Origin: Microbacterium natoriense
GTDB lineage: Bacteria > Actinomycetota > Actinomycetes > Actinomycetales > Microbacteriaceae
Reading direction: 5' to 3'
Assembly (NCBI RefSeq): GCF_030816295.1
Contig: NZ_JAUSXV010000001.1
Location: 1,116,001-1,180,000 of the forward strand
Length of the DNA stretch: 64,000 nt
Positions 58,789 through 64,000 of the stretch are shown one piece after another (position 1 is the stretch's first letter; each line of letters opens with the position of its first letter). The notes beneath the pieces were generated by a model. It had not been told where the DNA came from and made no database searches. It saw only the letters and a list, made by a program, of their open reading frames with translations. The position numbers and the translations under genes are program-made.

Positions 58789-59964
58789 TCAGACGGGCCC
58801 GATATCTGCGTGCGTTCCAGGTTTCCTACGCGCGGCCGCGATCTCCATCAGCTCGACGAGTGCGTCGCGATACCTCTGGACGGAGTGATGCGTCCTGGCG
58901 TCCGCTGCTGCGGCGGGTACGGCGCCGACGATCTCCGGCCACGCATCGGCGACGGCTTCGATCGTATCGGCGAGCTTCACAGCATCACCGCCGGGCGTGA
59001 TCCGGGTCGTCGGATACAGCTCCACGGCCTCTCGGAGACCTTGCAGGTCGCTCACGATGACCGGACGCTCCGCGAGCACCGCCTCCACGGCGGTGTTGCC
59101 GAACGACTCGTCGGTCAACGACGGAACCACCATCACGTCGGACGCGGCGATGTGCGGCCAGACGTCGGGCTCGTACCCGTACCGGGTGACGGCGTCCGCC
59201 AGACCGAGCTCATCGATCTGCTGCGCCAGCTCGTCGGCGAACCACTCGTACCCGCGGAACACGTCGCCCACGATCGACAGCCGCGCGTCAAGCCCGCGCG
59301 CGCGCAGTATCGCAAGCGCCTGCACGACGACGGCCGGCCCCTTGCGTGGCGACAGGCGTCCGACATAGCCGATGCGGATGCCGTCGAGGCTCGGACGGGG
59401 AGCGGTGGGGTGCGGGGGGCCGGGGACCGGGTTGTGGATCACGCGGATCCGGCGCTGCAGCGAGCGGATCGTGCGAGTCATGAGATCGCCGGTGAAGCGG
59501 CTGTTCGCGATGATGGCGTGCGACCACAGCTGAGGGGCGTACAGCGTCGCCCGCACGATCCACGCCGATGCGGACTCCGCCTCGTGGACATGCGTCACGA
59601 CCGTGATGCGCCGCAGGCGCAGCAGCAGCGGCCACTGCGGCAGGACGATGGTGCTGACATAGGCCACCTGCGGGCGGTGGCGGGAGATGAGCTGCCAGCC
59701 GGCCCGGAATCCGGTGACCGCGGACGTGAGCAGACGCACCCAGTTGCGTGGCCGCAGCAGCTCCTTGCGGAGCACGAACATCGGACCGACCGCGATCTTC
59801 GCTCCCAGGGCCTTGAGCTCGGCGGCCAGCGGGCCGTGCTCGGGCAGCGCCACGAGCACGTCGTGACCGGCGGCGCACAGGCCTGCGGCCGTTTCGAGCA
59901 TCACCCGATCGGCGCCGTAGAGCTCAGCCCCGGGATGGATGACGAGGATGCGCACGGCTGTCAC
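58789..59964 (-). CDS. GT4 family glycosyltransferase
   Basis: The start is GTG 59964 after AAGGGAAC, giving 391 residues that begin with the expected first strand (VRILVIHPGAELYGADRVML). The C-half has IGYVGRLSPRKGPAVVVQAL and the donor-binding EX7E region (VPSLTDESFGNTAVEAVLAE). It is a soluble GT-B enzyme that adds a nucleotide-activated sugar; specificity is not readable. It lies 73 bp upstream of the export operon on the same strand and is divergent from the phosphatase. Confidence 0.93.
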   Translation of the reverse strand: MTAVRILVIHPGAELYGADRVMLETAAGLCAAGHDVLVALPEHGPLAAELKALGAKIAVGPMFVLRKELLRPRNWVRLLTSAVTGFRAGWQLISRHRPQVAYVSTIVLPQWPLLLRLRRITVVTHVHEAESASAWIVRATLYAPQLWSHAIIANSRFTGDLMTRTIRSLQRRIRVIHNPVPGPPHPTAPRPSLDGIRIGYVGRLSPRKGPAVVVQALAILRARGLDARLSIVGDVFRGYEWFADELAQQIDELGLADAVTRYGYEPDVWPHIAASDVMVVPSLTDESFGNTAVEAVLAERPVIVSDLQGLREAVELYPTTRITPGGDAVKLADTIEAVADAWPEIVGAVPAAAADARTHHSVQRYRDALVELMEIAAARRKPGTHADIGPV

Positions 59965-60105
59965 CGTTCCCTTCGTCGCGGCGGTGTCCGCAGCAGCGTC
60001 GCTGCACCGGCGTGTGAGATCATTCTCGCAGGGTCGGCGCCAGGGAGCCGAGGGCATTTCCACAACCGGATCGTCCCGAACGGAGCACGGGGAAGGGGAA
60101 CCCGA

Positions 60106-60702
60106 ATGGTCGCGAGAGTCCTGTTCGTGTGTGCGCAGAACATCTGCCGCTCCCCGCTGATGGCAGCCGCCTTCTCACAGGCGATCGCGGCATCGCCCGT
60201 TGAGGGACGGATCGACTGGTCCGTCGACAGCGCAGGCGTCGACGCGGATCCCGGGCGGCGTGCGTGCAGGGTCGCCGCCGAGGTCGTGACGGGTGTCGCG
60301 GGGCATCGCTCGAGCCTGTTGACCCCGACCATGCTCGATGACGCCGACCTGGTGATCGCCGCTTCGCTGGCCGAACGCGCGGCGATCGCTCGATTGCGAC
60401 CCGCCGCGCGGACACGGGCCTTCACGTTGCGTGAGGCGCTCCTGCTGGACAGTGGAGGACCCATCGTCGCTGAGGGCCTGCCGCAGTATGCGGCGGCGCT
60501 GGACGCTCGCCGGGGCACCGTCGAGCCGCCGCGCGCCCCTGCGTTCCGGTGGCGTCGTGACAGGGGCAACCCGCTGGACGTCGTCGACGTCCACACATTC
60601 GGTTCGCGCCCCCACCACCGGGGTCTCACCTCGGCGGCCGAGGATGCCGCGCTCCTCGCGCGCCGTGTGCTGCGGGCGCTCGATCCGGCCTCTGCGCTCT
60701 GA
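60106..60702 (+). CDS. Low-molecular-weight protein tyrosine phosphatase (Wzb-like)
   Basis: ATG 60106 follows GGGGAAGGGGA. The 198-residue protein has the phosphatase loop CAQNICRSP (C9, R15) at the N-terminus and DSAGVDADPGRRA. Later it has LDVVDVHTFG, where the general acid would sit; the usual Asp-Pro pair reads Asp-Val. It should dephosphorylate the Wzc-like kinase. It is longer than typical family members (about 150-165) because of an insert near 130-160. Confidence 0.88.
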   Translation: MVARVLFVCAQNICRSPLMAAAFSQAIAASPVEGRIDWSVDSAGVDADPGRRACRVAAEVVTGVAGHRSSLLTPTMLDDADLVIAASLAERAAIARLRPAARTRAFTLREALLLDSGGPIVAEGLPQYAAALDARRGTVEPPRAPAFRWRRDRGNPLDVVDVHTFGSRPHHRGLTSAAEDAALLARRVLRALDPASAL

Positions 60703-60712
60703 GCAGGCCCGA

Positions 60713-61879
60713 TCACCATTCGTGGCGGCTCCGCCGTGCCTTCCGCGCGACGCGATGCACGCTTTCGCCCGCGGCCAGGCGTCTGGCCAGATTCTCATAC
60801 GCGTCGGTGACGTCGTTCCAGCGGAACGCCGCCCGAGCGCGATCCTTCGCGCGTTCGCCCCTCGCCCGCGTGACCGCGGCATCCGCCTCGGCCGCTTCGA
60901 AGGCGCTCGCGACGTCGTCGGGACCCGTGAAGAACCACCCGTCGCCGTCGAGCACCTCCCGGTTGAACGGCACGTCGAAGGCGATCACGGCGGCGCCGGC
61001 GCCCATCGCCCGCAGCAGGGACGGGTTCGTGCCTCCGACGGAGTGGCCGTGATCGTACGTGAGGGCGTGGAAGTAGAGGGCGTCGAGCAGCGCCTGATCG
61101 TAGACGCCGCCGACCAGGCGGATGCGCTCGTCTCCGGCTGCGGCCTGCTGGATCCGCTGGGTGTACTCGCTGCTGTAGGGAGCGGAGCCCACGACCACGA
61201 GCGGAAGAGCGGCGGTGCTGCGTCTGTAGCCGTCGACGATCTCGAGCACGTGGTTCTCGGGTTCGAAACGGGCGACGACGAGGTGATACCCCTTGGCGGT
61301 GAGACCGAGCTCGTCGATGCGTCCCTCGTCGACCTCGTCGAGGATCGGGGCCCCGTAGCGGATCATCTCGGTGGGAACCTGGAATTGATGCGCGTAGTAG
61401 TCGGCGATGCCGGGTGCGTCGGCGATCAGCGCGTCGCCGGTGCGGACGCCGAACTGCTCCGCCCAGCGGTAGTACGCCTTTCCCCGCGGCCCCCACTTGG
61501 AGCGCCTCCACTCGAGGCCGTCCATGTGCAGTGCCGTCGGAATGCCGCGGGCGCGCAGCAATGGCAGGAACGGCGAGTTCGCCGCGTTGAAGACGAACGC
61601 GGCATCCGGGCGACGTCGGGCCATCAGATGCAGCGCCGAGAGGCCGGTGTGGCTGAGGGTCTCGATCTGCTTCACGGGCATGGCGGGCAGATGCACCACC
61701 CGCATCCCGAGATACTCCGTGTCACGGCTCTCGGAACCGCGTGTGTACACGACGACGTCATGGCCGCGCTCGGCCAAGCGCTTGCCCACCTCTTCGACTG
61801 CCGTCTCGAATCCGCCGTATGCCGCAGGCACCCCTCGGGTCCCCACCATCGCGATGGTGAGGACGTTCCCCTTGCTCAT
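60713..61879 (-). CDS. GT4 glycosyltransferase with DUF1972 N-domain (rhamnosyltransferase-like)
   Basis: The start is ATG 61879, 5 bp after the stop of the upstream transferase gene. The 388-residue protein begins IAMVGTRGVPAAYGGFETAVEEVG, the DUF1972 acceptor domain, and has MDGLEWRRSKWG, VVARFEPENHVLEIV and the donor region GHSVGGTNPSLLRAMGAG. This class commonly transfers the second sugar (often rhamnose) in exopolysaccharide assembly. Coupling to the initiating transferase fits that order. Confidence 0.92.
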   Translation of the reverse strand: MSKGNVLTIAMVGTRGVPAAYGGFETAVEEVGKRLAERGHDVVVYTRGSESRDTEYLGMRVVHLPAMPVKQIETLSHTGLSALHLMARRRPDAAFVFNAANSPFLPLLRARGIPTALHMDGLEWRRSKWGPRGKAYYRWAEQFGVRTGDALIADAPGIADYYAHQFQVPTEMIRYGAPILDEVDEGRIDELGLTAKGYHLVVARFEPENHVLEIVDGYRRSTAALPLVVVGSAPYSSEYTQRIQQAAAGDERIRLVGGVYDQALLDALYFHALTYDHGHSVGGTNPSLLRAMGAGAAVIAFDVPFNREVLDGDGWFFTGPDDVASAFEAAEADAAVTRARGERAKDRARAAFRWNDVTDAYENLARRLAAGESVHRVARKARRSRHEW

Positions 61880-61884
61880 GCGTC

Positions 61885-63417
61885 TCAGTATGCCCCGCTC
61901 GGCTGCACCATGACCTTGGCGGTGCGCCACATGATCTGCAGATCGTTCATGACAGACCAGTTCTCGACGTAGCGCAGGTCGAGGCGGACGCTCTCGTCCC
62001 ATGACAGGTCGCTGCGTCCGGAGACCTGCCAGAGGCCGGTGATGCCGGGTTTGATGTACAGGCGGCGGAACACGGTTCCGTCGTAGGCCGTGACCTCGCT
62101 GGGCAGGGGCGGACGGGGACCGACCACGCTCATGTCGCCCGTCAGCACGTTCCAGAACTGCGGCAGCTCGTCGAGCGAGAGCTTGCGCAGGATCCTTCCG
62201 ACACGCGTGACCCGGGGGTCGTCCTTCATCTTGAACAGGAGTCCGGCGCCCTCGTTCTGCGCCTTGAGTGCAGACAGCTGCTGCTCGGCATCCGTCTTCA
62301 TGGAGCGGAACTTCACCATCTTGAACGTGCGACCGTCGCGGCCGACCCGCTCCTGGAAGAAGAACAGCGGGCCCGGCGAGTCGAGCTTCACGAACAGAGC
62401 GATGAACGGCGTCGCCAGGGCGATCGGGATCAGCGCGATCGTCGCCACGACGACGTCGAGAGCCCGCTTGAGCACGTGACGACCGCCTTCGTAAGTCGGA
62501 ATCTGCACCTGGATCAGGGGCAGGCCCTCGACCGGGGCGAAGGAGATCCGGGGACCCGCGACGTCGGTCAGGCGGCTGGAGAGCACGAGCTCGGATGCCG
62601 TGCCCTCCAGCTGCCAGCTCAGCTTCTTGATGAACTCCGGATCGCCGTCGGGCCGGCTCGCCACGATGATCGTGTCGGCCCCCCGCTCGGCGGCGATCGC
62701 GGCGACCGTGTTGACGTTGCCCAGCACGGGGAAGTGCGTGCCGTCGATCTCGACGTCACGGGCGTTCCCGTCGAGGAGCGTGGCGCCGACGACCTGGTAG
62801 CCCGAGGCGCCGATCGGGTGCAGCGTGCGGACCACGTACTCGACGTCATCGCGGTTGCCGACGACGAGCGTGCGCGACGTGAATCGACCGTGCACGCGCT
62901 GCGCACCCAGCCAGTTGCGCCACGCCCACCGCGTGATCAGCAGCGCGAGCAGGCCGACGGGCATGCCGACGAGCAGCACGAGCTGCAGATGCTGCCAGTC
63001 GAGCAGCACCCCGATCATCGCGGTCGCCCCGAATGCGAGACCGCTGGCGTGCGCGACGCTGCGGTACTCGGCGGCACTGGCGCGGAACAGCGCTGCATCC
63101 CGGGTGTGCAGCGCACTGAGCGTCAGATACCAGAGCGCACCCAGCAGGATGCCGTCGCGCAGGGCCTCTTCCCCTGCCGCGCCGACGACCATCTGGATCG
63201 CTGCGGTGACACCGACCGCGAACAGGATGACGACAGCATCCGTGACCCGCAGTCGCATCCGGTAGCGGCGCTCCCACTGGCGGCGCCGCTCGAGAGTGGC
63301 GGACACGCGCGGCGCGATGGCCGGGCGAGGTGCCACCCTGGTGACCCGTGGTGCAGAGACCGGCAGGAAGACCGAGCCCGTGCGTGCGATGCTGACAGCA
63401 TCTTCGACGGAGGTCAT
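61885..63417 (-). CDS. Initiating undecaprenyl-phosphate sugar transferase (WbaP/CpsE type)
   Basis: This 510-residue polyprenyl-phosphate hexose-1-phosphate transferase has four N-terminal membrane helices (about 57-165) and a Rossmann-like domain (about 178-300, TLVVGNRDDVEYVVRTL). The catalytic domain follows a re-entrant helix (about 318-510: KRALDVVVATIALIP, KFRSMKTDAEQQ, LDELPQFWNVLTGDMS, VGPRPPLPSEV, KPGITGLWQVSGRSDLSW). It starts repeat-unit synthesis. Its leader contains three CTGGGGA motifs. Confidence 0.96.
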   Translation of the reverse strand: MTSVEDAVSIARTGSVFLPVSAPRVTRVAPRPAIAPRVSATLERRRQWERRYRMRLRVTDAVVILFAVGVTAAIQMVVGAAGEEALRDGILLGALWYLTLSALHTRDAALFRASAAEYRSVAHASGLAFGATAMIGVLLDWQHLQLVLLVGMPVGLLALLITRWAWRNWLGAQRVHGRFTSRTLVVGNRDDVEYVVRTLHPIGASGYQVVGATLLDGNARDVEIDGTHFPVLGNVNTVAAIAAERGADTIIVASRPDGDPEFIKKLSWQLEGTASELVLSSRLTDVAGPRISFAPVEGLPLIQVQIPTYEGGRHVLKRALDVVVATIALIPIALATPFIALFVKLDSPGPLFFFQERVGRDGRTFKMVKFRSMKTDAEQQLSALKAQNEGAGLLFKMKDDPRVTRVGRILRKLSLDELPQFWNVLTGDMSVVGPRPPLPSEVTAYDGTVFRRLYIKPGITGLWQVSGRSDLSWDESVRLDLRYVENWSVMNDLQIMWRTAKVMVQPSGAY

Positions 63418-63736
63418 GCCGACGCCTCACAGGCCGTCAATGTACGCAGAAATCCCCAGTGCGACATAGTGTTCCCCAGATTTGTTCCCCAGACCGAGAG
63501 CCCCACGCTCACGGCGTTCTGCCTGCAACCCGACCCCTCGGGTCCTGCTGAGTTATTCGTGACCCCACGTCACAACTCGCCGTCGCCGTCCCACACGGCG
63601 GGGCTTGCAGCAGGAACTGCAGACCTGATCACCATATCCCATACGGCGGGTGAACGGAAGGTTACTCACGCATATGGATGAATTGATATTCCAGAACACC
63701 GCGGGTGTCTGACCCTGCGGTCGCTATCCTGACCCG
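63418..63736. promoter_or_regulatory. Control region between the initiating transferase and ltrA
   Basis: This 319-bp divergent gap has no gene. On the minus strand CTGGGGA occurs at 63453-63459, 63473-63479 and 63486-63492, just upstream of the transferase start. A possible minus-strand promoter is TTCCGT-17-TATGGT near 63632-63660. On the plus strand the direct repeats TCCCACACGGCGGG (63589-63602) and TCCCATACGGCGGG (63637-63650) lie 48 bp apart and look like operator sites. Confidence 0.5.
63725..63730 (+). promoter_or_regulatory. -10 box of leaderless ltrA promoter
   Basis: TATCCT ends 6 nt before GTG 63737, the same spacing as the other leaderless promoters in this window. No ribosome site is present. 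Confidence 0.5.
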
Positions 63737-64000
63737 GTGACCGCCACTTCCACGACCCGCTTCCATCTCAGCCGGATGAACCCGCGCGACCCTGCGCAGC
63801 CTCACCGCGCAGCCAGCACGCTCGAGCTCTTCTTCGATCTGGTGTTCGTGGTGGCCGTGAGCGCCGCGTCCGCGCAGCTGCACCACGCGCTCAGCCACGG
63901 CGAGTTCGTGCACGGCATCACGTCGTACGGGATGCTGTTCTTCGCGATCTGGTGGGCCTGGATGAACTTCACCTGGTTCGCGACCTCGTTCGACACCGAC
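63737..64000 (+). CDS. LtrA-family low-temperature-requirement protein (3' truncated)
   Basis: Starting at GTG 63737, 88 codons are visible before the window ends. STLELFFDLVFVVAVSA in the first membrane helix and FFAIWWAWMNFTWFATSFDTD are hallmarks of the LtrA family of multi-pass membrane proteins. Full-length members have about 400 residues. The cellular role of the family is poorly known. Confidence 0.9.
   Translation, partial: MTATSTTRFHLSRMNPRDPAQPHRAASTLELFFDLVFVVAVSAASAQLHHALSHGEFVHGITSYGMLFFAIWWAWMNFTWFATSFDTD

Overview
The window is high-GC DNA with short gene spacings, many 1-8 bp start/stop overlaps, frequent GTG starts and leaderless-looking promoters. It encodes an actinobacterial (ESX-type) type VII secretion system, a mycoredoxin and DUF2510 and LtrA proteins. 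Together these point to an actinomycete, most likely Microbacteriaceae and Microbacterium-like. This is a judgement from gene content and style, not a database match. No rRNA, tRNA, CRISPR array, insertion sequence or prophage was seen.

Region 1 (1-30240) is one large type VII secretion and phospho-signalling superlocus. It opens with the 3' end of a fibronectin-III surface protein. A tightly overlapping run follows: MoxR AAA+ ATPase, DUF58 protein, membrane transglutaminase-like protein, RDD-FHA protein, PP2C phosphatase, FHA protein, transmembrane Ser/Thr kinase and an FHA-like/HTH protein. Then come EccD, EccB and mycosin; a YbaB-like protein with candidate ESX substrates and a second FHA-like/HTH protein; a DUF2510 protein; and two more ESX-like proteins. 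A convergent pair encodes a second RDD-FHA protein and a second EccD-like protein. The region ends with the three-ATPase EccC and two WXG100 proteins. EccE and EccA are not seen. The transglutaminase-like protein has no cysteine at all, and its gene carries an apparent one-base frameshift. Three substrate operons share an inverted repeat (TGGG-N8-CCCA) at a fixed distance from a -10 box.

Region 2 (30250-37500) is housekeeping: a small orphan serine-recombinase-like protein, malate dehydrogenase, a neutral zinc metallopeptidase, proline iminopeptidase, an aldehyde dehydrogenase-family protein, a GPH-type sugar transporter and a mycoredoxin. It contains palindromic intergenic elements.

Region 3 (37600-63420) is a cell-surface polysaccharide and exoprotein island. 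It holds a nucleotidylyltransferase, a GT2-GtrA glycosyltransferase, a secreted beta-helix protein, a GT2-polysaccharide deacetylase fusion, a double glycosyltransferase fusion, a CDP-alcohol phosphatidyltransferase, a rhamnosyltransferase-like GT2, and an 1888-residue LamG/PKD exoprotein. A Wzx/Wzy-type export module follows: Wzc-like kinase, flippase, O-antigen-ligase-like polymerase, two GT4 enzymes, a low-molecular-weight tyrosine phosphatase and an initiating sugar-phosphate transferase. The transferase would load the lipid carrier, the glycosyltransferases would build the repeat unit, Wzx would flip it and Wzy would polymerise it, with the kinase/phosphatase pair setting chain length. 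Leaders of several of these genes share CTGGGGA repeats. The window ends inside an LtrA-family gene.
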